Shown here piece by piece: positions 44,607-57,446 of a stretch of DNA of 64,000 bases. Position 1 is the first letter of the stretch; every line of letters starts with the position of its first letter. Origin of the DNA: Diphasiastrum complanatum. Taxonomy: Eukaryota; Streptophyta; Lycopodiopsida; Lycopodiales; Lycopodiaceae. A program made the position numbers and the translations under genes. The stretch spans positions 3,058,891-3,122,890 of the forward strand of contig CM055097.1 in assembly GCA_029204225.1 (NCBI GenBank), read 5' to 3'. Below the pieces are notes generated by a model. That model worked only from the letters and a program-made list of their open reading frames with translations, was not told where the DNA came from and did not search any database.

Positions 44607-47490
44607 CTTATGTAAAGTCAACTTGTTTGTGTGTTGTAGCTAATTCTACTAGCATCATGATATACACGTCATGTCATCACATAGTAAGGCCAAACCAAGA
44701 AAGGGCACAATGCTCCAGAGGTCCAATCTCATAGCAACATTTGCACCTACGTGGGATAATTCCAACTCCATTAGTGTCAAGGACACGAAATCAACAGTCA
44801 ACATTATGTAATTAAGTGGTTACAAAGTTTGTAAGGGATAGCCATAGAAGTCTACAAATAGCTCTTTCTATGTGAATTGACTTATATTTGGAGCCACGCT
44901 CAATCTTACAATGTTCACATCATCCCACTTTATAAGGTTTGCCTTGCCTTTCAAGGAAAGGTTGTTATTGCAAATTGATTTGTTCATTATCATAAAGTTT
45001 GAACAACTTTTAGCAAAACGGAGGCCTTTAAACTATATCGGTTTGAAAGTGGAAGATATTGACCTCTACTTAATATTTGGATATTTTTGCGTGGCCAGAA
45101 AGGTTCTAGAAGACTTCATATAAGCTTATGATGAACCTCTTAGTTAGTAATCCATCGAAGTGATTTCTCAAGCTCAAATATAATAATTATCTCTTCCAGT
45201 TGGTTGATAGGAAATTGTTGATCTTTCCTAAACGTTTGACATTTGTATGTGTGGTATTTGTCCATCATGTGAATTAATATGCTTTTTAGGTATATGATCC
45301 CAAAATGTATTGACATCACATGAAATTGTTTTCTGTTAGAAAAAGGTCACCTTCAGTCCTATTGGTCTTCACTTCATAATCCATTGACTTGGTAGAGTTT
45401 TGGCGTTCTTCATTTATTGTGCAGCTAAGAGCATTGTCAGCAAAATCATGGGGCAGCCTTAAAGTCTCTGCATGTTTTCTTTGCTATCTTTAATCTTATA
45501 TAGCAAGAGAACGTGCAGATTCCATGGCATTATTATGGAAGCACATAAGTGTTTCCAATCATGTTCATTACTTATATGTTAAGTTCAAAAGTTGATCCAT
45601 AAACCATGCACTAAAAAAAAAAATTAAAATCTTTAAGAATATATAAGGCAGTCCACTCACCCAAGAAGCAGTTGACTCAAGGATTTTGAGACTCACTCTT
45701 AAAGAGCAGTTGGTCTTAATGTGGCACCTGCAAAAGGAAAATTATGCACTCTGGACCAGATTCCCCCTAGCAAATAAGATTTGGCGCAGCACTTCTTTGC
45801 GCATGAATGGAAGATTCGTAACTACTTGAGATGACAAGGATTGAGAATATTGGAATTTAAGGGTAAATTAATCACTTTAGGCTTGTAATAATGATTATCG
45901 AAGGGGTCAAAATTGACTAGACAATTACAACAAAGTTCTACATGTTACCACATTCTATTGATGATATCCTGAAAATAAAACATTGAAGCCAAGTGGCCTT
46001 TACTGAGAAATTTCAGCCCTTAATGTAAACGCATGTCTCAGGGATCCAAAAAAAATAAAGGAGGCCCCAATTGACAATGTCCTTACATTTTGTCCTTTAT
46101 GAACCATCCATGTTACTGAAGACAACAGTCAACAAAAGATAGTGCAATTGAAACTCTATTTGAAAAAAGTAGATTTCTTGTACAATCCTGGATAATATTC
46201 TAGTGTCAGTAATATATCGCAGTGAACTATTCATTTGCTATAACCTGATCATTTGTCTTGGAACCGGCCATCATTCTCAAACGGGATGTGCTAGATTGCC
46301 ATCCACAATTGCACGATACATACTTGAAGGTGAGCATTTTACAGAAACTAGACTAGGTATGCTGCAGGTTATTTTATGAAACTCGTGGAGCCCGAATTCG
46401 AAGGCTTTCTTTGAAAGCTCACCATGATATTGTAATTTGTACAGTAATTAAGTCACTGAGATTTGAATACTTTCCAGCTGAAGATGCTCCACCATAATCT
46501 GCTGAAACTGTAATCTGAAATATAATCCTTATCTTAATTCCTTTGTTAAAAGAAAACATAATTTTTTTTTTAAAAACTATGATGCAGACTAAGTAGAATA
46601 AGAACCTGGGCACATAAGACTGAACTGTTCTGTTTCACATAGGTTCACCTATAGATAACAATTGCAACTTTTGTCCTCGTCCAAGGAAAGTATGTCAGAC
46701 TTACACTCGGAGCAGATTGGTATGGGAATGACACAAACTCTGTGGAGTCTCCAGGCAGATATGCAAAGAAAGTTGGAGAATAATTACCCTAGGTTTGCAT
46801 GGTAAGTATGACAGCCTCCACGAAGGTGAAATACAGAAATCTCAGAAAATCTTACCTTCAGAAGAGATTTGGAAGACCAAAGATTTTCAAAGAGACACTC
46901 CATATAAGCAAATAGCCCAATCATGCCTTAAAAACGCCATTTCTTGAAACCTAAATTTTATCTGGTCCATTTCTGGTATCCCTTCACTACTTCCTAAAAC
47001 CTTAGGAAAACAACCTTTACATTTGAACAAACAAAGCAAAGAGCTACCATACCTGACTAATTGTGTAAATAAATATGATAAATGTAAGAATACAACAAAA
47101 CTGAAAGAATTTGTAGATTGTGACCTGCCAATGTCAAGAGGCATCCAAACTGCCACTTTTAAGGTGTATATATATCTAGTAAACATTAAGACTGGTACAG
47201 CTGGTGGCCTCAGAAAATGTAAAACTCAAAGATGATCAAATTTATGCACATTTGTTAAGACCTTCTGGACAAATGTTATCAGTACAATTCCCAGGTGTGC
47301 TTCCCAGTCATGATTGAAATTTCTGAAAGCAAGGAGCAAACTGCAGTACTTATAGAAGAAGATTTGGTACAACCCCAAGGACACAAAATTTCGAAGGCAG
47401 CTTATCGAGGACATGTAGATTCTCACTCAGCTTGAAGAGAAGCGAACTGTGATACAAAGAGAGCCAACAAATCCTCAGAGTTTTGAAGTG
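44607..47490. other. Intergenic DNA
   Basis: No gene found. The first few hundred bases may hold the decayed 3' LTR of the copia element, which I could not delimit. The last few hundred bases before 47490 should include the 3' UTR of the minus-strand HAD gene. Confidence 0.4.
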
Positions 47491-50400
47491 CTACCTTCTA
47501 GAATGATGGCGATAAACACTTCTAGAATCAACATAAGACATCCCTGGATACTGCCAATTTCGCTGATCCTTATACTGATGTCCCCCACTCCCATTTTCAA
47601 ATGGAAATTTGCCAGGAAATAAATGACCTTCATTTGGTTGTCTCAGGAGCTTCGGAGGAAGAGTATAGTTAGAAGCACTTATGGTTGAATTACTTCCCTT
47701 TCTCCAATATTCCTTATCATCTGCCATAACTCTGAAGCATTGCTCCCCATCACCTAGACTACATCTTGAAGGCTGATGCAAACCAAGATGAGGAGGATGT
47801 GGCTCAGACGTGATGGATGAACTATGCTCAGATGTTGGCGGTGCTTCGCCACTATTAGCAAACCTAAATGGACCATTCTGCTGATGAGGCTTGCTTGCTC
47901 CGTATGTGTAATGCTTTCCAGCTCCATGAAACAGTTCTGCACTCTCAGGATCAACATCTGCAACTGCTGATGACTCCATGAAAGCACTAGTGTGCTGCAT
48001 TCGTCGATCGGACTCTCTAGATCTATTCTGGCACATATCAAAGCTTTCATCTGAATAACCAGAGATTCTGTTGCTATATCTTATCTTGTGCATGGAAGTA
48101 GACATCATTCCTTGGTTTGCATGCACCTCAAAGCTGTGCACATCGGAACCACGGCTTGGGTAAAACCTACCTTTACCATCTGAATAACCTGAAAATATAT
48201 CTGAGGACGCAGGTGCATAAGTTAAATCCTTCGCACCAAAAGTAACTCTTCCATTGTAAGCATCTAGGTTCCGGGGATGCCGGTGTATTGTATCATATCT
48301 AGGAGTCCAGTTTGGAGTACTGCTCACTATAGCCGACTCTTTGATTTTCCCTTTTTGACATAGTTGTGATTCTCTATAAAAGCTTTCCCTCTGTGAAATA
48401 AGGTTCAATTCATCTCCATTAGTATGTGCAGTCTGAGCTTGACGTAATAATGGATTATGCCATCTTACATCTTCAGGATGATTTCTCTCATCAAATGAAT
48501 TGCCATCGTTAAAACAATTTCCATCTCCTTGCAAAGGAAGCTTCTGCGATGAACCACAGATGCCTCCCCACGATCCTTTGCTGTGTTCTATGTTCCTCTC
48601 CTGAGAATTCTCATGATAAGATGCATGCAATGATTTGCCAAGTAGCCTGGGTACTTTGTTTGGCAGATTATTTCCACTTCTTTTACACTTGATTCTTCCA
48701 TCATATGTTCTGTAATCCAGCTTGCTCAACTTTCTTGCTTGCTCAGTTGTTTCACATATACTTCTTCCTTGCTTCCCTCGCAGGTTCCGATCCAATGAAT
48801 GATCTTCTGCATCGGTTTGAAGTAGAGTTTGGACCGAAGCTTGGTCATCAGAAGTGCTTAAGCTGTTATTGGCAGCGTCAAAATAATGCACCCATTCCGT
48901 CTTTGCTTTCTCATTATCATCAACTAAACCCACTTCCACTTGTACAGTGGCCTTTTCCTGTGTGTGTTCTAAATTTTGTTTCTGTGAAACTACGATGTTT
49001 AGTCCAGGAGCATTTTCAGATGGCGTTTTGATTCCCATATCAAGATTCTGTGCGCTATCGATCAGATTTTCACAGTGGACATTGTCTAGTTTAAGAGCAT
49101 TATTGTAATATTCCCAAAAGAGACTTCCAGCAGTGATAGATGGCTCCCCAAACGGGTTTTGTTTCACATAACTCTGCACATCAACAGCCTTGCAAAGTCC
49201 CTCCAGATATTTTCGCAGCACACCATCTGCAGCAGATAGCACCAACACATCATAACAAAAGTATTACTTTATCAAAGTACGGTTATGCTACACTTGAAAC
49301 GAACAGTTGTTGATTAGGGCTCTCCTTGAAATGCTTCCTAGGCAACAGTTACAAAGCCCAAGTTCGGATGGACACGTCATAGGACGAGTATACATGATCA
49401 CAAATTTATCAAAATAACTTCGTTTAGTTCCAATCATATAAAAAACAAGGCAACAGACAAGGTGCATTTCTGGTTTTTTATATTTCGGAAGACAACCTTA
49501 TCTACCAGCATTATCATTGAATTATCCAGTTATGAAGAATAAAATATATTCAAATAAGATCGATTTTAGTCACTACCAACAAGCCTCCATTACATATTGT
49601 AAGTCAGGAGGATGTGTACTTAGAGAAAAGTCTTCCAGATCATGAGCTTTATATGGGCGAGGAAAAATAGCTGTGTGAGGCTGCATTCAGACATGAAACC
49701 AGATGATGAGGTCAGTAGTAAGAATCATGCTGCTAGTTTTCATTGATAGATTGACCAGATGAGTTGAAATTCAAGCTATGCATGTAAAATTGATAAGAAC
49801 AGCTCATCTTTGGAATAGAATTTCTTTCTTGTTAAAAGCTTAGAAAAAGTTCACATTCCCAAAAGTAACTTACAGGATTCCGAAGGGCTTTGTAAGGTGA
49901 ATCATCCACAAGAAGAGTGTTAGATGGCCCATACTCTCCTGCTTCCAAGTGCAGGGAAGATTTCAGTTTCTCCCACAACTTAGACAGTTCCTTCAAGAAG
50001 ACAGGCTTATGCATATTCTCTGGGTGCTTCAGACCTGTATTAGTGCAGTCTGCCTGATGCTGCACACCCATTTGAAAAGCCACTGAATAAGAAACACACC
50101 AGAACAACAAGATTTCCACAGAAACAAGCACTGTACATAGCTGCTGCCTTTTGGAAAACTAGAATGTAGGCACACAAAAAGGAAAAAAGCTTTAGAATTG
50201 CATAAATACAACTAGTGTGTCCAGAGAGAGAGAGAGTACAGAAGTTAGAAAAGTGTAGGTAAACAGAAGTCACAGCCTGTGGTCATCTGTGTAACAACAA
50301 TATTACAAATATGACTCTATAGCTATAACGTTTGGAAACACTGAATACCTTCCAGTACTCTTAGCTGCTTCGGGACAGCATTTCCTGTGATTGAAAGTCC

Positions 50401-53060
50401 CTCTAGAAAATTTTCATTCAAGAAAAGCCATTCTCTCCTCCTCGATCTGCCATCAAAGATAGCCTCCCTCTTTTAGTCCCTATTGCTGCTCCCCTCCCTG
50501 CCTCACATTATGCTCTTGGAGGAACTCGTCAATACCTCCAACTATGTGTACGACAATCAACATCCAGTATTGAAGGGAGAGCGCTATGCCTTCCTACAAT
50601 GTGGGACAGGTAATTTGCTTCGTCCCACTGCATACAGATAGCGTACTGTCAAAGAGCCTGCAAAGGTCTCCTCATAACAGCCACGTGGAGAAAGAAAGAT
50701 TCCACAGGATTGCTCGCAAGGTCTAAATTTGACAGCCATATACCAATGAAATGCATCTGAGGAGAAATTTATCCTCCAGTGTGCCTTATTTACAAGGTTG
50801 CATTCAAATGATTCAAACGTATCAAATGTCCACGTACCACAAACTACAAGCAAGCGGGAGAATTATTGACAAGGGAGCACCCTAGCATTGTGTGGACACC
50901 ATGTGCCGCACAATGCATTGATCTGCTCATCCATATGCACACTTCAATGGGTCCGCAAAGAACAATTTACTTCGCTTGCTTTACTATCTTTTATGCTTGA
51001 GTGTTGCTCTTCACTCCTAACCCCTCCCAACCTTTGACAAATATTTGTTGGAAATCAATTCCCAAAACATGCACTTGGTCAGCTTCATCATCGAGAAGAA
51101 GCGTGTGTTGGCCTTTTTCCATTGTTGGACCTGAAGAAGCCTATGCGCAATTGCTTTAACTACTACCTGGTTCTCAAGCAATTATTGGTTGTACGAGATA
51201 TTTGCGGAAGATGCAGTAAATGATGGCTTCAGGGAGTTCAAAAGTCGCATCGCAAATGCGTTCCATTAGACCATGAGAGGTGCACTCTTGGTCTCATCTA
51301 CGAGTTCCTGGACCACATTGATGAGGTGCTTCCGAGATCATAATTGGACGAAGGGAGGAATTACTTACCCCACATTCTTGTTTCACTTCCACCTCACTTT
51401 TGTGCTTTGAAACACCAGCGAATGATCATGGCAATGTGCTTCGTGTAGGAAGGAAGAGCTCTGCCATGTTTGGGAGACTAGATGGGACTATTTCCATACA
51501 TCGATCCATGTCCCACCCTTGTGGCACTCTACCAAATGTGCAAGTGTCACGGGTGGACTACGTTGAGCGTGTATGGACTAGCCCAAGTAATGCAGATAAT
51601 GTGACTAGGTCTGTTTGTTTAGACTCTTTGACCTCTAGTCATATCTGTAGTGAATCCATGTGCATAGGACCAATGTATTTTGAAGACCGACACATGATAT
51701 GGTCCTTTGGCCAACAAGCACAACTCTGAATAACATAAAGCAAGATATGGTAAAGTTTGAGCTGAGTCTATGGCCTTTTCATTGAGAGCAATGTCAGATG
51801 AGGAATGATCAATTGCGACTTGGGACATGGTGGAGCTTTCACGATCACAACACTCATTGACCTTCAGCATTTAGCCGAGAGAGTCCTCTCATAGAACTAT
51901 TCAACTTTTGCTTGTGAGTGAAACTGGAAGACATGAGCCATTTATTACACGAAATGAGAAATAGGCTCTCCATTGAGCAATGCAGGCAGTTGGTGTTCAT
52001 GAATACCAATGGACACATGTTCACACACACATGCACGCGCGTGCAAGGTAACCACTTGCTTGAGGTAAGTTAACATTTGTCTTGATGTTCGAGCTAGCTT
52101 TGGATGTACTCAAATCACAACATGCTTATCTGACAGATGGCACTATGCATGTTTGATGTTGCACGTGAACCCCAACTTGTGCATGATACACACAATTGCT
52201 ACTCTTCAGGAAGCACCACCTATGCAGGAGGAGCTTGAGGATGAGATTTATCGAGACTTACGCAAGCAAAGGCATCAACAAGATAAGGCTAAGGGGGGAG
52301 ATGAGCTCTTAGGGGGTGGAGAGGATTTAGCGGCTAATTACGAGAAGTGGGTGGAGGAGGGTGACAAAGAGGAGGGTCAGGGTCAAGGTTGTTGTTATGT
52401 TGTAGAGGATTTGTTCTTAAATCTTGACGCAGAGACGGGAGGAGCCAGCCATCCCTTCACATAGGCCTAGAGGGCGGCCTATGTTGGGAGGGAGGGATTG
52501 GGCTCGTTATTTGTATTTAGCTCTCGGTTTGAGGGCCTTCCCAGAGTATGAGATCACAAATTCCGAATACTCAAGCATGTACGGCCAGAGGGTGACTAGA
52601 GGTAGTGACCAAGGGGGAGTTGTTGGAGGCAGCCAAAGGGGGGCAGGAGAGGGGGAGGGGGAGGGAGGCAGAGCCAAAGGCAAAGTCAAAATCGTTGGGT
52701 CACCATGGCACATGACATCCTTAGAATCGTCTACAAACTCATTATATAATGGCACAAACTCCGATGATGAGAACTACGATTCAAATAACAAGTCTTAATT
52801 GCATTATTTTCACATTATTCATCAGACATCATAATAGTCCATTGCGGTGCCATGTGGCCCGACATTATATATTGCCATATTTTTTGCACATGCATCTTGC
52901 TCATATTAAGTTTCGACATAAATTAAATGGTTCAATATGGTTGGCAATGATTCACTATGGTTTCCTTATAATTTCACGATGCACATGGTTTGAGATAGAG
53001 AGGAAGAGAGGTTCGATATGGTTTGAATCCTAATGATTTCACATGGCTTTGGCGGGGGGG

Positions 53061-53143
<83 letters not shown>

Positions 53144-56100
53144 AGAAGAAGAAGAAGCTTTATTTATGTCTTTTCCATGCCAAAAGGCATATAAGACCAG
53201 TAAGAGTACATGTCACGTATTGGTAACCATGGGAGTGTATATAAACGTCTCCAAGAAAAAACTATGCATAAAAGATGAACAATATAACTGTAAACCACAA
53301 ACTGCAAGCTGTCCATAAATGGGAGCAAAATAACTGCTAAGAATAGAGTCATATCATCTAGCATTGCTGCTGAAAAAGGATGTGATACGAGCTGTAGCAG
53401 GAGGTAATATGGACCGTCACTGACGTCATCTAGGAGGGTGAGAGCTATGTGCTCTCATAACAAGGCGGGAAGTGTGAGCTACCACATGACTATGAGAGAT
53501 TCAATATGCTCTGCTTGGAAAATATGTGAAGAAAAGATTCCTCTATTCCTATTTCTTTTACTGGACTTAAACATTGTCCTCTTTACCTCATTTTCATCAA
53601 AGGCATAATTTATGAGAGCATGGAAAACATGTGAAATATGGTTTGCTTGGAAAACATGTGCAGAAAAGATTTTTCTATTCCTATTTCTTTTACTGCAATT
53701 AAACATTGTCCTCTTTACCTCTTTTTCATCAAAGTCATAAGTTGTGCCACTCCCCATTGGAACAACATTGACACAGCAGGTCTAATCCTCTCGTCGCATT
53801 GGCACAGCATGTTTGATCCTCTCATGGCATTTGGCATCACAGTGCTAGCATCACTTATTTCATGCTCCATTTCTGTGATTTCATGGACACATTTCCTTTC
53901 ACCCCAAGGCACCTCAAGCACTTCTGGTAAATTACCACATTGGTATCATTCTTTTCCAGGTGCAATAACTAAGTTGTGCCTTGTTTTTTAGTGCTTTGTT
54001 GAAGATAAATCCATCCTCACAATGCCTTTTCTTTTGTGAAATTCAAGTTGAGTCCATTATGGTGTGATCCATGATACTTACTAACTGGATGGCACATCTA
54101 TTGTACCTTGTAATCACACATGTATAGTAATTTGGCTGTTACAAGCATCAATAGTTTGTACAACCCTAGCTTGAATCCATTTCGTGAACAATCAATGGCT
54201 ATAATAACGTAGCGAGCTTAAGTGCCTTGTGCAGTTGGGTGGATGGGTCCAATGTAATGTAAGCTCCAATGTACTGGACTCAACCAAAATCTCACATATG
54301 ATAAGGCATTTTGAGAGAGTGGATTATCTTCAACAAAGCACCAACATACAAGGGAAAACCCAATTATTGCACCCGAAAAAGAAAGATACCAATGGAGTTC
54401 AACATAACTTGAGCATTGTCATTATCTGCTAGACTCACCTATTAAATGGAAAATGTTGGAGGTGTAAAGCTCACAAAAGGGCAACATTGAGCATGGTCTA
54501 CATTAGCCCCATCGGTTGGTTGGAACATGGCCTTTTGTGGTCCAATATGGTTTCATACCATTTCATTTCAAATGTAGAGAGACAGAGAGAAGTTCAATAT
54601 GGTTTTCTATGAACATTGGTTCACTTAAAAACCCAAACATTGGACCGCATTGTTTCTTGAATTCCTGGCAAGCTGGGCAAATTTACTCCACCTAAACAAT
54701 TGCCCCTTAATTCATGTTGCCCTAAAAAACAAAATTTAACAAAAGAAATTGCGCTCCAAAAACCCTAATTGGAATTCCAGAACGCGTTTTGAATTGCAAG
54801 CTGCAATTAGTGTACAAAAAAATATGCAACTGGTAAGTAGAATCAAGATCAGATCCACTGCTAGAGTGTAATATGAACTAGAGAAGACAACTAGCAGACG
54901 AAACTACCCGCCAAGAGAAAATACACATTTTTTGGTAGTGTAAACATCAAACCAGGGAACATGTTGTGTATGAAGATATTATTGGTGATCCGGTACAATA
55001 CATAGTAGCAATACTTTGTGAGATGCGTATCTTATATGAGTTTTTTAAAACCGGTCTATTGGATGCCAAGTGTATAATCAAATGAAACTGATTCTCAAAC
55101 GGCAAGGCAATACAAACTAGCTAATAGTGATTGTAGATCAGATATCTGAACTTGCTAGCATACAAACTGCAAGGCGAAACTAACTAGCTAATAGTGGTTG
55201 TAGATTCGATATCTGAACTTGCTAGCATTCAAAACTGCAAGGCAATACTAACTAGCTAATAGTGATTGTAGATCAGATATCTGAACTTGCTAGCATTCAA
55301 AACTGCATGGCAATCCTAACTAGCTAATAGTGATTGTAGATCAGATATCTGAACTTGCCAGCATTCAAGCATTCATAAAAAAAGCAAATACATCTTAGTT
55401 AAAATTGGAAAGACCCTATACAAATGATAGGCCATAGCAATGCAAAAAAAAATTAAAAAAGAATTTTGTAAGGACCAAATCGAGCCAAACAAAATTCAAT
55501 AAATACGTTCAAAGGTTGTGAAAATCAAGTCCATAATATGACTCCACATAACGCACATGTTAAAAAGAGGAAAAATCTACTAAGTTTCCAGTCTAGGGTA
55601 CAATGAACAGAGACATGTTGTTAAAGCTTTGCCACAATTCTATAACTATGCCATTCCTTTCCATGTCTGCTTACTTTCCCTTTGATGCATGTAGTCAAGG
55701 CTTTCCTTGATTTGAAAACAAAAGTTGTTAATTTTCTGTAAGAGAAATTACTATGGACCAGGAGTGCAAAATATGTTCAAACTTGAGATTAGCATCATAC
55801 CCACATAAAAGCAAGCTGGTCTTTCGCTCCCTGAAATATGTAATCCACTAGATTATCCACATTGTGCCTATTCATGACACACAAATTTAAGAAAATTATC
55901 AACCAACACGATCAATAGAATGATGTCATAATTGGTGCAAAAAAGGGACAAGGCTTAGTTGGTGCCGCAAGGAGAAAGAGAAGAATAGTCCTCGCATTCA
56001 AATAAACACTTAAAATCTTCAAGAAAGGACATACTTTCTGGCGGAAGACCAGACCCCCACAACAAAGTTCTCAAGGCAGAACTCCAAAAACTCGTCGCAG

Positions 56101-56654
56101 AATGGCCTCTTGTACACTGCGACAACGAGAACAGTTCGGTTTGAAGGTCGGTTTACAATTTTTTTTTTTTTGAGGAGGATGATGTATAACAAAGGAAATT
56201 CAAAAACCATACAGGTAACAGAAGAAGGAATGAAAATGTGTGCTATCCAAAATTCTAACCGTCTGACAGATTGTGCCAGACTTATCACTGCACTCAAACT
56301 GTATACTTTATCGACCCTAACAGTATGGAAGACAACTAGAGCTATCCTAAAATCTAAAAATTACACCATTTTTGCATTGACCTCCACTGCAGTCTAAGGG
56401 AAGGGAATTCTGCGAAATTGCAAGTAAGAAGATGGCACAATCAAAAGTCAATAAAGTAGCAACCAGAACGCACCAAAAAAATTTCCAATCGTTGCATCCG
56501 GTGGCTGCGGAGGCAGTAGATCTTTATCCCTGTAGAAGTAAGTATCCAGCAGCAATCCATTCACATCCAGCACAAGCAACTTCTTCTTCTTCTCCAATGC
56601 CATAAGGTAAACTCTACTGCACCAGGATGCTATGATCCCTTTCACATGACGCAC
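47491..56654 (-). CDS. HAD-superfamily FCP1-like (NIF domain) protein, six exons
   Basis: Exons traced by motif, splice site and phase: 56654 (or 56603)-56474, 56116-56035, 55867-55801, 50059-49874, 49680-49620, 49226-47491; 753 residues from the ATG at 56603, 770 from 56654. All junctions keep frame with GT-AG ends. The N-terminal FCP1-homology domain shows LLVLDVNGLLLD (nucleophile Asp13 but Asn15 where catalytic members have the second Asp), VYKRPFCDEFLEFC, VGVWSSARK at 63-71, then HNVDNLVDYIF, PVFLKELSKLWEKL and LLVDDSPYKA with Asp145-Asp146. HTAIFPRPY and LRKYLEGL close the domain near residue 185. The remaining ~540 residues are Ser/Asn/Gly/His-rich and look disordered. Related proteins dephosphorylate Ser residues, including the RNA polymerase II CTD; the Asn change makes activity doubtful. 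Intron 3 is 5.7 kb. Confidence 0.88.
53052..53157. repeat. Compound G / GA / GAA microsatellite
   Basis: A G-run interrupted only by a C, then about 39 GA units to 53140, then GAA units to 53157. It lies in intron 3 of the HAD gene; on the transcribed strand it is a long CT tract. Confidence 0.95.
53512..53745. repeat. 132-bp-period tandem duplication
   Basis: Two copies starting TGCTTGGAAAA at 53512 and 53644 share TCTATTCCTATTTCTTTTAC and AACATTGTCCTCTTTACCTC with few differences. The open frames seen here on the minus strand simply follow the repeat and are not a supported gene. Confidence 0.85.
55116..55372. repeat. Four-copy 68-bp tandem repeat
   Basis: ACTAGCTAATAGTG starts copies at 55116, 55183, 55251 and 55319 (periods 67, 68, 68). 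Each contains the palindrome-like AGATATCTGA-type core (CAGATATCTG) and CTTGCTAGCATTC. It is an intronic minisatellite; there are no spacers as in a CRISPR array. Confidence 0.93.
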
Positions 56655-57014
56655 TGCAAAACTTATCCGCAGATGAGATAGATCCGACAGATCCCTGTGC
56701 AGCTACCACATGACCTAAAACTTTAGCACGGCAGCAAAAACACTGCAAACGCCGTTGCTCGAAAGAAATAATGCGGGCTTCTGAGGAGATCCGAAGCTAC
56801 AACGAAAGCAAAATGAATTCAAGGGAAGCTGTTGCAGCAACTACAGATTACAGATCTTAGCACACCACAGCAGCTACAGACTGACGAAGAAGAAGCAAAA
56901 CGAGGAGGAGGATGGAAAGGTAGAGGAACGATGGCGATGGCGATGGCGATGGCGAGATATAACGAAGAATCGTCGCATCGTTTGAAAGATGCTGGAGGTC
57001 CGAAAGGGTCCTAG

Positions 57015-57033
57015 ACCTAACCCTAACCCTAAT
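57015..57033 (-). promoter_or_regulatory. Telo-box upstream of the HAD gene
   Basis: ACCTAACCCTAACCCTAAT lies about 370-400 bp upstream of the HAD start codon. It contains two telomere-like units, similar to the box before SPT2. A short run of ATGGCG repeats (56931-56954) lies between it and the gene. Confidence 0.45.
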
Positions 57034-57400
57034 TCTAGCTCTATTAACCTACTTGTAAGTTGTATACCTCTCTGTTAGGGTCTGGTGGCGGTGACGGCTA
57101 GTCGGCCGGCAGCGTTGATGCTCGCTTGTCAATGCCCTTCGGAAGTCCAAAATAAGGGCACAGTTTTCAGACGCACGTCAAAATACAAGGCAATATTCCC
57201 GAAAAATGTCACAAAGGTTCTACGAAAAACCGAAGAAGACTTTTTCAGACAGCGCTATTTCACATTCACACACGTCATTTTGAAAAGCAAGGGCACCTGT
57301 CAAAATGCAAAGGCCAATTAGCTTGCAGGGGCGTTATTTAAGTATAAGAGGCCTTCAAAATGTAGCAATGATTGAAGGGCATAGATCTAAGGATCATAAT

Positions 57401-57446
57401 CCCCCCCCCCCCCCCCGACTTTGGGGGGGGGGGGGGGGGGGGGGGG
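57401..57446. repeat. C16 / G24 homopolymer hairpin
   Basis: A run of 16 C (57401-57416) and a run of 24 G (57423-57446) are separated by GACTTT. They can pair as a very stable hairpin, or the G run can form a G-quadruplex. Run lengths may be affected by sequencing error. Confidence 0.85.

Larger units (their letters stand above)
50060..55800 (-). other. Intron 3 of the HAD gene
   Basis: 5.7 kb. 50.5-52.8 kb has several medium ORFs on the plus strand (51400-51729, 52153-52464, 52424-52798) that could be a decayed transposon, but I recognise no transposase motif. 53-55.4 kb holds a G/GA/GAA tract and two tandem-repeat blocks listed separately. The rest is AT-rich with nothing recognisable. 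Confidence 0.6.

Noticed and set aside
46688-46806. Short plus-strand open stretch ending in a good splice donor
   Set aside because: An isolated exon-like segment with no partner exons or homology I can name.
50584-52798. Possible hAT or Harbinger transposase in intron 3
   Set aside because: Several ORFs look protein-like, but I found no catalytic motif, no terminal inverted repeats and no target duplication.
53023-53318. Two overlapping Arg-Glu ORFs
   Set aside because: Both are translations of the GA/GAA tract inside intron 3 of the HAD gene.
55116-55372. Regular direct repeats that could suggest a CRISPR array
   Set aside because: The units are contiguous with no unique spacers, and the region is a plant intron.
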